Source: Parastagonospora avenae f. sp. tritici 18332-5 (taxonomy: Eukaryota > Ascomycota > Dothideomycetes > Pleosporales > Phaeosphaeriaceae). Taken from it: 64,000 nt of DNA. This document shows, piece after piece, positions 19,612 to 30,332 of this stretch. Location of the stretch: positions 310,001 through 374,000 of the forward strand of contig JAFJTR010000002.1 of NCBI GenBank assembly GCA_022559985.1, in the 5' to 3' direction. Under the pieces are notes generated by a model, which was not told where the DNA came from, ran no database searches, and saw nothing but the letters and a program-made list of their open reading frames with translations. The position numbers and the translations under genes are program-made. The first letter of the stretch is position 1; each line of letters begins with the position of its first letter.

Positions 19612-21111
19612 CTAATCATCGCCCCTCAAGAAGCCTCTGTTGCCGAGTGCTTTCCTCTCCATTTTGCCTCCGATGCCCTTCCCTCCTTTCTTGACCTCCA
19701 CTTGTCTTCCCTTCAACCACTTCTCCCGTACATTCTTCGTCGCCCTGTTCGCCTTGGGCGGCAGCACTCTATTCTGCTGGCCCAACACCGCGACACTTAG
19801 CCTGCCCTTTTTCACATCCTTCGGCCCCTTGTCCGTACGCTCAAGGAACTTGATATGATGTCTCAACTTCTCCTTGCGCAATTCCTCCTCCGTCTTTCCC
19901 GCGCGTATAGGCGGAGGCGTAGGCGCGCGCTGATCGGGCAAGTTTGAAAGCAGCGATGTAGGCAAAAGACCCGAGAGATCAATCGCACCAGCCGTCGGCT
20001 TCTCCACGCCCTCCTCAGGTTGCTGCTTTGCGGCGAGTTTCGCGAGTTTCTTCGCCTTCTTCTCCTCGCGCTTGCGCTTCTCGGCCTGTTCCTCAGCGAT
20101 GCGCTGTTCGCGCGCTTCACGCTTCGCCTGCTCTTTCTCCTGCTGGGCAAGCAGGGCGCGGGCGGCGTCTTGTTGCGAGGCCTTGGCTTTTGAGACGGCG
20201 GCGGAGGTTGTAACGACTTCGGGAGCCTCGTCCGAGTCGCTTGCGTCGTCTTCGGAATCTGTGACTTCGGGCGGGGCTTCGTAGCGCTTATGGCCTTGAA
20301 GGTTCATGTTCGCTTTTGGCTGTGCTTGAGTGGGTTCTTCGCTGCCAAAGCGCAGATGCGCCTTCTTAAGAGCTGCATCTGGAGTTGGAGAATGTGCTAT
20401 GGGTGTTGCGGCATCTGCAGACTCTTCCTGCTCGACTGGCGCGGCCTTTTTGCGTCCACTGGAATTCTTCGCCGAGTTTATTCGCTCACTCGCTCTCGTC
20501 GCTCTGGGTGTGGGTGATCCAGCCGTCTTCTTTTTAGTAGCTGGCGTCACGTGCACTACATCCGACTGCGGCTCTGGTGTGTGGAACTCTTCTTCCTGTG
20601 TAGACGTAGGCGCGTCGTCCTCAACCGCTTCTTCGGTGGCTTCTGCTGTCGTGGATGCGGGTGGTGAAGGCTTAGCGACAACAACCTTGGGACTCGACCG
20701 CCGACGGATAGGCAGCTTATCTTCTAAGCTGGGTGTCTGTATGCGGGGAATGGCGACATTGACTGTGTCTGAGGTGTCTTCTGCCGAGTCCAGAACGGCT
20801 TCTTCTTCGGCGTCCGGTTCCTGTAATTCCTCGACTACCTTCTTGGGCGTGCTTTTCTTTTGCCGCTTAGTAGCTGTGGGTGTATCAAGCGCATCCAGCT
20901 CTCTCTTCAGAGCCTTCCGCTTCCCAGAGCTGCGTGGCGTCACCGCCGCCGAATCCTGCCCCGGCGTCTCTGTGCCTCGTCGCGTAGTGACCATGGCGAC
21001 TTCAATGTGGCGCGATGTCGGTGGCGTATCTCTTGTCTCACTCGCGCGATCCTGGACTGAAGGAGAACGACTCAAGATTCGCTTTGCGGTGTTATAGATG
21101 TGGGTCAGCAT
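19612..21111 (-). CDS. UTP16-like U3 snoRNA-associated nucleolar protein
   Basis: Intronless gene of 499 residues. The first ~310 residues are charged and Ser/Thr/Glu-rich with nuclear-localisation-like clusters (KRQKKSTPKK, ATKKKTAG). A long charged helix follows at about 310-370 (AQQEKEQAKREAREQRIAEE). The conserved end contains GLLPTSLLSNLPDQR, IKFLERTDKGPKDVKKGRL and LPPKANRATKNVREKWLKGR. That C-terminus is the U3_snoRNA_assoc (Utp16) pattern, a fungal component linked to 18S rRNA maturation and the small-subunit processome. It is divergent from the mitochondrial TPR gene at 21243 with only 131 bases between the start codons, so the two share a very short bidirectional promoter. An alternative ATG at codon 40 would leave the conserved part unchanged. 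The assignment depends on the C-terminal block only. Confidence 0.7.
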   Translation of the reverse strand: MLTHIYNTAKRILSRSPSVQDRASETRDTPPTSRHIEVAMVTTRRGTETPGQDSAAVTPRSSGKRKALKRELDALDTPTATKRQKKSTPKKVVEELQEPDAEEEAVLDSAEDTSDTVNVAIPRIQTPSLEDKLPIRRRSSPKVVVAKPSPPASTTAEATEEAVEDDAPTSTQEEEFHTPEPQSDVVHVTPATKKKTAGSPTPRATRASERINSAKNSSGRKKAAPVEQEESADAATPIAHSPTPDAALKKAHLRFGSEEPTQAQPKANMNLQGHKRYEAPPEVTDSEDDASDSDEAPEVVTTSAAVSKAKASQQDAARALLAQQEKEQAKREAREQRIAEEQAEKRKREEKKAKKLAKLAAKQQPEEGVEKPTAGAIDLSGLLPTSLLSNLPDQRAPTPPPIRAGKTEEELRKEKLRHHIKFLERTDKGPKDVKKGRLSVAVLGQQNRVLPPKANRATKNVREKWLKGRQVEVKKGGKGIGGKMERKALGNRGFLRGDD

Positions 21112-21242
21112 TGTGGTGGAGAGTTCCTAAACTTTTTATGCGCTAATCGTCTAAGCGGAACTTCGTTGCGCCGCCGCGGACCCCCGAGCTCTGCTTCAAC
21201 CTCACTCACCAAAGCACAATCCCAACCCAATCCGGTAATAAC

Positions 21243-22675
21243 ATGTCTTCATCTCGATTAACGACAAAAGGGTCGGTCTTGGCTCGGGCTAGCAAACGCT
21301 GTCTATCCTGCAATGTTCATCAAATCGCCACGAACACAATTGCCCCGGGTGCTTTGAAGCATTCGTTCCAGCCAATCAAATGTGCGAGAGTCACCGACAT
21401 TGATGGTGCTCGTCGCGCATATGCCACACCTTCTGGTCAAAGGCACGATGTCCAAAGGTATCGTAAAGATGTGGATGAGCGTGGTCGCGTTGGCTACTAC
21501 GTTCTCAGCAAGCAACAGGGGGCTTTGCACATGGAATCATCGAAGGCCAACAGTATCGTCAAAGAATTTCTTGCGAAGCAGAAGACAATGGATCATCGCA
21601 GCAATATACAGCATTTAGCAACTAGTGTGTTATTTTTGATCTCAGCAGTAGATGGGATGTGCTAACGTGCTTAGAGTATGGTGTCAGCATTGAGGACCTG
21701 GCTTCGCTTGCCATCGTCACATTCAAGGTACCAGATATATCAGATAAGAAAAGGAGAGCAGAGATACCACCAAGTCAAAATGCGCCTTTAGGTGGCTGCA
21801 TGCTCCAAGGTTGTGCCCAAGCCGAAGAGCCGCTCGCTATCATGCAAGTCCTTACTGCTGTATATCTTGCTGGCTCAAGCGATGGAGCGCCGTATAGGAC
21901 CCTCGCTTCCCTCTTTCCTCAGACTGAAGTAGCCAAGTATCGGAGGATATTAGAGACGCTTTGTACCAAGGCCAAGAGTTTTCCCTTGGGTCCCGAAGTA
22001 TTGACTCTGCAGGGCTTGTTTCTGGAGAGAGAAGGTCAAACAGACCGAGCCAAGGAACTCTACACCGAGGCCGTACAGCGATGTCACTTCAAGTTTACCC
22101 CAGGCTCGAGGCACCCACTGCAACTCCCGCTCGTGACTCCCTGGAACGCGCTTGGATATCTATTAAAAGCAGAAAAGTCTCCAGACGCACAGATACAAGC
22201 CAAGGAATACTTCAGAAGAGGGGCTGTGGAAGGAGATGATCCACTCTCATGCTACGAATTGGCAACTCTCCTAGGCAAAACAGACCCAAATTGGCTATTG
22301 TACACCAGCAAAGCTGCTGCCTCGGGACATCGTCAAGCAACAGTCGACCTCGCTGGTTTCTATCGCGAAGCGAGCTCGAAAGACTCGCCGCTGTTGGAGA
22401 ACAGCCTCATGCGGAAAGGTCTCAACTGGCTGCTAGAATGGAAACGCGGTGACCCGGCTATCCTAGCTCGCGAATGGCTTCAGGCTGCTTCAGGCATGGG
22501 CCACAAGCCGTCCACTCTGCAACTGGCCGACTTTCACGAGTCCATTGGTGATAAAGAGAGGGCGAAGGACTACTTGCGGAAGATCGCTGAATTGCCGAGC
22601 TCGCCAGGGCAGGTGGAGGAGTGGCCGCATCTTGTTCAGGCCGCGAAAAGGCGACTTGCTGGTATCACCACTTGA
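21243..22675 (+). CDS. Mitochondrial TPR/Sel1-like repeat protein, unknown function
   Basis: Exons 21243-21624 and 21675-22675 (intron 50 nt, donor GTGTGT) give 460 residues. The N-terminus is basic, Ser-rich and acid-free for about 45 residues (SSSRLTTKGSVLARASKR), as expected for a mitochondrial presequence. The second half contains helical pairs of the TPR/Sel1 type: VLTLQGLFLEREGQTDRAKELYTEAV, AKEYFRRGAVEGDDPLSCYELATLL, AREWLQAASGMGHKPSTLQLADFHE and KERAKDYLRKIAE. Such repeats mediate protein contacts; no catalytic motif is seen. Ascomycetes have several organelle-targeted repeat proteins of this size and I cannot tell which this is. The structure is intact and the start gives the targeting sequence. 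Confidence 0.75.
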
Positions 22676-23224
22676 TCGTATAGCGTAAAATCAGTGTTCT
22701 GGACGGTCTCGCTCAGATCTTGTCTGCAGCCCATCGCACACTATACGTACTGGATGCAAATACTGGGTGATTTACTACTGGTCGGATTCAAAGGCAATGC
22801 GGGTGTTACTGGCGGCGAGCACACCCACACGAAGAAAGACCGGACTAAAAGCTGCCTAGACTTCATACTTCCCCAGTTTTAGTGTGACACCACGGATCTT
22901 TTGGGGAAACTCCCTGCCGCATACAAGCTGGACTGCCCGCTCAGCGAGCCTTGCAGCGCGATTTGGCTAGCAACCTTGATGATATAGAGCTTGGCCCCGT
23001 AACCCGTGAAAGCCCGAGTCATCTCCACAAAACGTTCTGGTGCCTGGCTAGTCTCTAGACAACAGGTATCTGCTGAGACTAGCATGAAGCTTTACCAGCA
23101 ACAATAGCCCCCAATCTTGACTCTTACAAGGACTATGGTGCTTAGGGAACTTTTACATTTTAATGGTGTGCTGTTCTAGACTAGATTTACATACTTTCAT
23201 GAAAATTCACAACCGCTTCCAAGC
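22676..23224. other. Intergenic region between convergent genes
   Basis: About 550 bases between the convergent TPR-protein and DUF4360 genes. AT-richer from 23090 to 23220. No gene, repeat or RNA is supported. Confidence 0.3.
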
Positions 23225-23849
23225 TCAGCACTTTCTCCATACCAGCGTCCAGCTAGCATGCTTGAAGTCGTATGTTCCAAAGTCTCCCTGTACCACTGGC
23301 CTGAAGTTGACATTCAAGATACCAGGACTTCCGTTGTCGCCCGTGCACTTCGACCATTTCAAGTCTGCCGTGCTTGAGCGGACTGTGAGGTACTCTCTGA
23401 TCTCGGGGCCAGTGCATGTGAGACTTCCCGTCAAGGTTCCCTGCAGGTGCTGTCAGCATGTACATCCCTTCCGTACGCAGTATTTGAACGGCTAAACTTA
23501 CAGTGTTGCCAGCATTCTCACTCCAAAAAACCTGCGTAAAAGTGTCTAGCTCACTTCGTCCCCGCAGGTTTACATCGCCCTCGTATGTGATCTGGCTCAC
23601 GGCTACTTGCCATCCTGGTGTAGCGCCCGATGACTGAATGTGTACTGCGCAGTTGTCTGTGTCGTCGCCCTTGAGCGCGCTGAATGACACGCCGGCGCTG
23701 TCGCCGAGAGTTGGTGTATCTGCTCTGACGGAGCCTGAGTCGTTGGGACAGCCGCTTCCTGAGAACACGATCTTCGTGATGGTGGGCGAGGTGGGAGGTG
23801 CGGCGAGGGTGAGCGCGGGCAAGATGAGAAAGAGGAGGGATGAAAGCAT
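23225..23849 (-). CDS. Secreted DUF4360-family protein
   Basis: Exons 23849-23502 and 23440-23225 (intron 61 nt, GTAAGT...CTGCAG) give 187 residues. The start at 23849 yields a signal peptide, MLSSLLFLILPALTLAAPP, followed by ITKIVFSGSGCPNDSGSV, the hallmark opening of DUF4360 proteins. Further conserved features are DNCAVHIQSS, QITYEGDVNLR, and a C-terminal WSKCTGDNGSPGILNVNFRP with the terminal SWTLVWRKC. Six cysteines after the signal (including a C-terminal one) suggest disulfides. The family is common in secretomes of plant-associated and saprotrophic ascomycetes, with no established activity. An upstream in-frame ATG at 23981 would add 44 residues before the signal peptide and so is unlikely to be used. 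Confidence 0.85.
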
Positions 23850-24759
23850 GTTGACGGTGACGAGAAGTATTCCGAAGACGGTAGATATAAGATGGAGGCT
23901 TCTACGGCTATCGGATGAAGTATGTGTGGTGTACGTCTGAGTAGCATCACTGGCACGCAGGGCCTCAGATCTTATATGCATCAGTATACGAAGTCGCCCT
24001 CACACATCGCCAACCCTTAGATCCAGAGCTCTCGGAGACTAGATCGGCCCTACCACCGTATAGCACTCTGACGTCGATTTAAGCCTTAATATCCCGTGAG
24101 TATCTGTAAGGAATATTCGCAATTGCGTTCGGTTGGCGCTCGCTCTCGACCGCATTTATCCAGATTAATCATCCCGCAGCCCAGGTCCAACGTCGACGCT
24201 TGACATGCAAAAAGGACCTGCGAGAAGATCAAATGTCGCTACTAGATGGCAACAGCTTATTTTTGGCTTCCCCGCAATATCGTAAAGCAGGGGCGGGCGG
24301 CTTCTGGAAGGCGGAGTTTGCTGGGACAGGTGATCGACGGGTGCAGGCGTGCTATTTTGGAAGGTGGGATGGAGGTCGAGATGGAGGCGGATCGTTAAGT
24401 AGATACTGTGGTGTCGTATCTTCAATTTCAGGTGGGTCTCGCCACTTTCTTTCAGTCGTTCTTCTAAAACTGCTTCGTTGCTCGCATGCTCTTGTACGCT
24501 CGGGGCTGGGCATCTGAGTACTCGGCGCTGGGCTTACTAACTCTCAACTCACACCTGCCCAGGTTAGTGCGTATCATGTATAACCTTCAAGTAATGATGG
24601 CCTTACAAAGTCGTGATCATGACTTAGGGACTTGGCAGGACGTAAGTTCTTTTCAGATTCGCGACTTACTTCTTTCTTCAGACCATCAGGCTCTAGCTTT
24701 GAAATGACTTGCTTAAAGGACGAATCAAATAATTGCTGTCAGTGACACGCACTTCGAGG
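23850..24759. other. Intergenic region
   Basis: About 910 bases between the DUF4360 promoter side and the 3' end of the receptor-like gene. Several ORFs of 70-105 codons occur on both strands (for example 24200-24517 plus) but lack motifs, codon bias or splice partners. I see nothing convincing here. Confidence 0.3.
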
Positions 24760-26255
24760 TCATAATTTCATTACTCTAAGTCTTCTCCACCAGCGCTTCG
24801 ATCCTGATGGCAATGGTGGCAGGGCTTTGCTCGTAACGCCTGATTTCGCGACTCCCAAAGCATCCTCCTCATCCGAGCCCTCCTCATAAAAGATCCCTGA
24901 ATCACCCTTGAGAGATTCTTCCATATCGAATTCCGTATCACTCGGTGACTTGCGCTCGTTCCAACTTTTCTGGTACTCCGGGAAGTCTGGCAGCTCAGAT
25001 GGGGTCGCAGACCTTCGCATCGAGGGTATTGCCCAGACATGCTTCAGAAGTGGATTTAGGCTCGGGAGGGAGGCAACGACAATACCAATGTCGACTTCGA
25101 TCTGCGACCAGATAGGCACCCATGCCCACGTCCTGGAACAATAGGTCAGCTGCTTTTGCGAACAGTGCCTACACATGCTGACTTACCAGCTCGAATCTCC
25201 GTCTTGCCACGACATGCTGGTCGATGTCGGGCTGCCCGACATTGCAATTTCGCAGAGACGCATCGTACTTGCTATGACAGGGACTAGGCCGAGGGAGAAA
25301 ATCAACGCAAGCGCAGCTTCAAGTTGTCAGCGGATATCTAAGCCGATCAAAGGTACCACTCACTTCGCTGCTTCTTATTGAACTTCATCAGTGGGAGCAG
25401 TGGCAGCGGGAAGAGCAGTAAGACTATGTCTGTTGCCACGTTGATCGCTGCTGAAATTTGCATGAAGAGTGCACCATTGATGCAACCTTCTGGTTGTCGC
25501 TCGATGTCCCAGGCTCTCGAAACCGGAAGACAGGCGAGTAGTTGCGCCTGAACTAGAGTCAGCATAGACTTTACTTCTCGAGGATTGTTCAGCTTACCAT
25601 GAAGCTGGCAACCGCTGCCGCTGTCATCACGCCAGCCGTGACCCATACTCCTCGCGCTTGCACCACCCAAGGAAGTCCTCGCACACCAGACCCTATCCTG
25701 TAATATAACGCCAGAATGCTCATCTTGACTGTCCTATTCCAGTTCGTCAGTACTACAAATATGTTGAAGGATATTTGGACGGACTCACCAAGTGGCAACG
25801 AAGTATACGAGCATGTTCAGCCATGAGTACTGCATGTGTCAATACAGCATATAAATGGGGACGATTGATAACTTACCTTCAGCATCTCATTGAACTCCAT
25901 CACATGGAGCTCTTTTGCATGCCGTCCACGTCCATGCTCGACTTGCATGAAGATGGTCACCGTTTGCAGACCTCCGAGCGCCTTCATGTTGTTAGCAAGG
26001 GTCTTAAAAAATTAGTGGACGCTTCTTGGACTGACCACTGCAACTGCGATAAAGAGGTCATCTAGCCCAAATTTCTTGACAAGACACGCTCGCGTTATAA
26101 ACCTGCCACAAGTCAGTGATCATCTCGTCAAACACTCCCCATATTACTTACCGTATCGCCACGAAGAAAACAGCTATCACATACAGCGCAATGCTCGTGT
26201 GGTTCAGCAGCGGACCCAGATCATTCCCCATCGGTACATCAATAATATGTCCCAT
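24760..26255 (-). CDS. Rhodopsin-domain (PTH11-like) seven-helix membrane protein
   Basis: Eight exons on the minus strand (26255-26152, 26102-26036, 26002-25877, 25829-25789, 25733-25598, 25547-25364, 25316-25187, 25132-24760), all GT-AG with frame kept, encode 386 residues. Hydrophobic spans include IALYVIAVFFVAI, YSWLNMLVYFVATW, TAGVMTAAAVASFM, INVATDIVLLLFPLPLL, ALALIFSLGLVPVIA and IEVDIGIVVASLPSL. The motifs VKKFGLDDLFI, KMSILALYYRI and ACLPVSRAWD plus C-INGALF, and SWTWAWVPIWSQIEVDIGIV, define the fungal 'Rhodopsin domain' family related to PTH11 receptors. The C-terminal ~110 residues are cytosolic, acidic and Ser-rich with a basic end (GSKRWWRRLRVMKL). Family members are suspected surface sensors, but ligands are mostly unknown. 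The first helix begins soon after the ATG at 26255; a longer in-frame reading upstream has no start codon, so the N-terminus may be shorter than in relatives. Confidence 0.85.
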
Positions 26256-27554
26256 CAGATTAGCAGTCCAGACGTCAAGCCCGCCCTCTCGGTAAAGTGC
26301 GAATATCCGGCCGCCGCAGAGGAAACATGAATCTCTCTTAAAAGATTAAACAAATAATTTAAAAGAAGAACGAAAAAAAGAACGACAAATTCACTTCCAC
26401 CAACAACAAAGAGTGTAATGTTGGTTTTCAAGCAACCAAACTGTCAAGCAAAAGACAAAGTAGAGGAGCGGGATCAGTGCAACTATATTGGGATTGGCAG
26501 AGCGAATTTCGCATTGGTGGATACCATAGCTTACGGTATGCACAACCACAATGCACAATCCGGCATCCGCGCGCCCCAAACGCCGTTGGCATGATACACG
26601 ACGAGGCAATCCGGGCATCCAGCATGCATGAAACTTCTGGAATACGCGCGCAAGCGCACCCATCCTAGCGAGCGTGCTGTTGCGCATGCCGTAGCGCAGA
26701 CGACATGGTGCGGCACGTCGCGTGCCAACCCTCCACGCGAAACCGCACGCCAACGCATATCATAGGCCAGAATTCTCCGGCGCCGAACAGGTGCCCAAGG
26801 CGTCTGTCAGCCTGGACGGTGACGGTGGATGGCTTGTTTGACAGGGGCGGCGCGCGCTGTCGGAGGTTGGGAGCGATTATCCTGGTGCTGTCAAACACGG
26901 CTGCCCGGCGCGCGGGTGGTTGGAGGGCATGAAGGTACGGCGTGGCAGTCTCATGAGTCGAGGGCTGAGGCGATCGTGCCGGTGGAATGGGTATGCAGGC
27001 GGATAAAAGGGTAGATCGATTGCGAGATCGAGTCCGCGAGAAAGAGGGAAACGTCTGGTAGATTCAAAAGGCTTCTGGCGTGAGCGGCTTGGTGCATGGG
27101 TTTGCACAGGATAGCAACTGCTGATACAAACCAGTGGTACAATTGATGCCCTCTTGCCGAACAAGCAAAGCTCCTGGCTGCCGCCGCAAACTTGCTCGTC
27201 TAGTCGCAACATGTTTCCTGACCCGCACTTCGATGGTCGTTGACAAATGCTGTAACCCAGAAGTGCACGAAATCTGCTATTGACAGTTAGTAGGCGCAAG
27301 TCGTCGAACAAGCGCATGGAAACCTGGTCAGCAGCAAAGGCACTGAAGTACACGTCATTGAGAAGAGAGCATTGTTCATTTCATTTCGTGAAGAAGAGGA
27401 GTAATGTAAAGCGCAAAGGCGCGAACGCCGCTTTCATAACTCGTGAGGCGTGTCGTGTCGTTCGTGTTCAGGATCATGCTGCTTGCAGCTCTCACTCGCA
27501 TCGTACAGTCTCCCAAACCCAAAGTCGCCGATCCAAACACCAATCTTGATGAGA
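26256..27554. other. Intergenic region between receptor-like gene and CBM gene
   Basis: About 1.3 kb. The first 140 bases next to the receptor start are A-rich (26330-26395). The middle (26650-27000) is GC-rich. ORFs at 26391-26753 and 26877-27353 (minus) lack motifs and credible splicing, so I do not call them. No repeat or RNA gene is seen. Confidence 0.3.
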
Positions 27555-30332
27555 CTACGCCAGCGAAAGGTAATATGCTGTAGCAGCAACACAGAGAGCG
27601 AGAATCGTAACGCTGTGATAGCTGTGTTAGTCACACTCTACAAAACGGAACGTTCGAAGGAGTAGTATCGTGAGTGTCCGCCGTAGCTTTACTCACGTCA
27701 AAAAGGTGGAATGAGACTTGGGGTCTTACCCAGCACGTTTTCGGTCGCCTACGCAGGCAGCCAAGAAGCGGCCAACGGATCCGAAGACGACACGGAAAAA
27801 GGTATGGAGGAAGGATTCCTCATAGTGGGCGACTTTCTGGTTGCCTGAAGGCGTTACAGCTCCTTCGGGGTTGTTGCTGTTATTCTGGCCGTGACTTTTG
27901 GATGTGGCGTCCGATGCTTCCTCTTTTGGTGCCTGACGTTGGCGAACTTGCGGCTCCGACACTGTCGTAGACTCATCGTTACTTATAGCTTCGGCTTCAT
28001 TCTCTGGCGTCAGTGGTGGGGTGATAGGATTGAAGATCTTGCTCGGTGATGCTATAGCCTCGTGAAGCTTGCTCAGAATAGCTTCCTTTGTGCCATCAGT
28101 CCTGTTCACATTGTCTGCTTCGCTAGACTGTATTGAGCGATCGACTGACGATTGTGTACCGTCTTCTGTAGGCTGAAGTTGCCTGGAGTCGTTGGGCATC
28201 GGCGTGGCGTGAGGATCGCGAACGAAAGCGGCTGCAGCCGAGCCAAACTTCATGACCATGGGAGAGGGTAAACTATCTACATCTCCATCGACCTCGTATT
28301 CCTCCTCATCCGAGTCGTCGGCTTCTGGGACAGACGCCAGCGAGGTGTACGATTTGACTGGAGCCAGCTCAACTGAAGAGCATGCTTGTGACAAAACGGA
28401 CCCGATTGGCGAATGAGTGGTTTCTTCTGTCGATTCGTCTTCAGGTAGATGAAGACCGATAGTCTTCACGCGCTCTAGAATCTGTTCGCGCCGGGTAGGG
28501 AATCGCTCGAGATATGGGTCGGCGAGGTCTTCATCTTCTTCATCCGTCTTTGGCAGCTGGTTCGGCAGGGTGCTGCTGTTGGTGCGTGCTCTGAAGATTC
28601 CTGGACGACCTCTACCTCCGAACAATACTCTTGCAGACTCTCCGGCGTCCTCATATCCAAAACTGGGTTGGCCCTTCAACGTGAACCCGCCGCCCTCTTC
28701 AGGGCTAGAAGTCTCGGTGATGGCGAAATCGCGCTCATGCGTGCGCTCATGTGCTAGGAGAGGCGTATCGTCCTCCTGGTATCCATCTTCATCGTCGCCA
28801 CTATCCTCGTGAGTGAAAGTGGGAGCTTCATCGGGCTCGAAGCCTCTTGCTTCATCGTCGTCGTCATCATCGCCATACATGTAATGTCGAGGTTCTGATA
28901 TGTCGTCGCTCGTATAGTCACTCTTAGTAGAGATCTCGCTGTCCTTATACTGCGAGAAGCCAGTCTCATGCGATAGGAGTGGGGCTGCATCGAGTTCGTC
29001 GTAGTCCTCGTCAAAAGAACGGATGTCCTCGTTGAATCCAGTTTCATGCGAGAGAAGGGGCCCATTGTTTAGTTCGTCAGAGTCTTCTTCTTCGATGCCG
29101 GTCTCGTGAGACAGCAAGGGTGCTTGATCAAGCTCCGAACCCTGCGAATCGTCCGGATCTGAGGGTGTATCGATGACATCCTCAGAACTTGTGTTGTCGG
29201 TATACACTTCATTAACTGTTTCCAAAGCAGGGCTCGAAGGGGTCTCGGGAGATTGAAAGGACTCATGACGAAATAGAGGAGCGGTTTGATCCTCTTCCGT
29301 GCCAGGCTCTTCATAGCCATCTGGCGTGATCACGAGCATATTAGGCTCTGCGTCTGCGGCTCTCATGTCGTGTGCTACCCTTTGTGAGATGGTCGCATTA
29401 GCACCGAAGTCGTCCCTATAGGCAGGTCTATCGTCCGTCTTCTCCACCACAACTCGAGGCGTGTCAGACAACTTTGCCTGCTCATCAGCAGTTGAGCTCT
29501 CTTCCCTTGTTGTTTCAAAGTCAGGTCGGGCATCTGCCGAGCGTTTAGATACATCCTCATCCAGGGCGCGGGGCTCTGTATCTCCATTGATCGGAGGTTC
29601 CTTGTCTGCAACTTTTTCGACAACAACGATAGGAACAGGGACATTGGGCAAGTGGATCACATCGCTCGCGTCAAATGTGCTGTCTTTCTGGGGTTCTTGA
29701 GGAATAGGTGGCTTCTCCTGTCCGCGAGCTACGTCACTGGTTGTATTTTGGTCGTCGTTTCGTTTTGCGGCTGTGACATGCAGAACGTTGTTGCGATTGC
29801 CATGTTCATCTGTGGCTACTGAAAGTTAGCGCCTTGTTTAATCTCTGCCAAATTTTGGCGTACCAGAGTCTTTCGATTCGTCCACAACCCAGTGTCCGTC
29901 GCCAATACGGATCTTGTACTGGTGGTCGCCCTCGGCAACATTATCAAAGCGCCGCGTAAAGATAAGATTTGCAGATGCCGTCTGCGCATTGTCGACGTGC
30001 ATTTCTAGCGGCTCCCATGGCGGATCGCTAAGAGACGTTACGACGTATACAGGCGGCTGCACACCCGTCTGGGAGAAGGTGATGGTTTCGCTCTCAGTCA
30101 TCATGACATGTGCGGCACTGCTTGTGAAGGACGACGGGCGGTCTTCTGGGGGATTGCTCGAAGGAGTTAAAGTAGGGGCGGTCGCGTGCCTGGTCAACAG
30201 TGGAAAAGTGTCAGTGTTGATGGGGCTATATGCTGGTAATGGAGGAATATCGTCAGTGGTTTGTGATGGTTTGCGAGTTCGTGGCCAGAGAGACCAGACA
30301 CGTCCTCGCTTAGTGCGTTTGCTCGTGCTCAT
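27555..30332 (-). CDS. Large acidic protein with AMPK glycogen-binding-like (CBM48) domain, Mdg1/Crp1-like
   Basis: Exons 30332-29864, 29818-27730 and probably 27621-27555 give 874 residues. The N-terminal third has a CBM48-like beta-sandwich at about residues 80-180: PPVYVVTSLSDPPWEPLEM, NLIFTRRF, EGDHQYKIRIGDGHWVVD and, across intron 1, DEHGNRNNVLHV, the family's typical ending. The long middle is acidic and contains about ten short repeats of the form 'PLLSHETGF' / 'APLFRHESF' at roughly residues 290-460. The last exon adds GYHSVTILALCVAATAYYLSLA, a C-terminal membrane anchor; without splicing at the GTAAGA donor (27729) the protein would end RKRAG at 27726 with 853 residues. Yeast relatives Mdg1 and Crp1 act at the plasma membrane/in pheromone signalling and in DNA-junction binding, but the role here is open. 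Upstream sequence carries several TGACGT motifs. Confidence 0.75.
28720..29320 (-). repeat. Internal degenerate peptide repeat in the CBM48-like protein
   Basis: The translated region holds copies of a short motif: APLFRHESF, APLLSHETG, GPLLSHETGF, APLLSHETGF, APTFTHEDS, TPLLAHERTH, each preceded by an acidic stretch with DEL or DEA. Spacing is about 25-40 residues. The core is P-[LT]-[LF]-x-H-E. This looks like an array of short linear motifs in a disordered acidic region rather than a folded domain. Confidence 0.75.

Noticed and set aside
20330..21097. 255-codon plus-strand ORF opposite the UTP16-like gene
   Set aside because: It is the antisense shadow of a Ser/Glu-rich coding region and has no motif of its own.
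26391..27353. Minus-strand ORFs between the receptor-like and CBM genes
   Set aside because: Frames overlap without splice continuity; Arg/Cys/His-rich translation typical of noncoding sequence.
27434..27634. Minus-strand 66-codon ORF as the last exon of the CBM48-like gene
   Set aside because: Its frame does not match the phase of the GTAAGA donor; the alternative frame from the same acceptor fits and ends in a hydrophobic helix.
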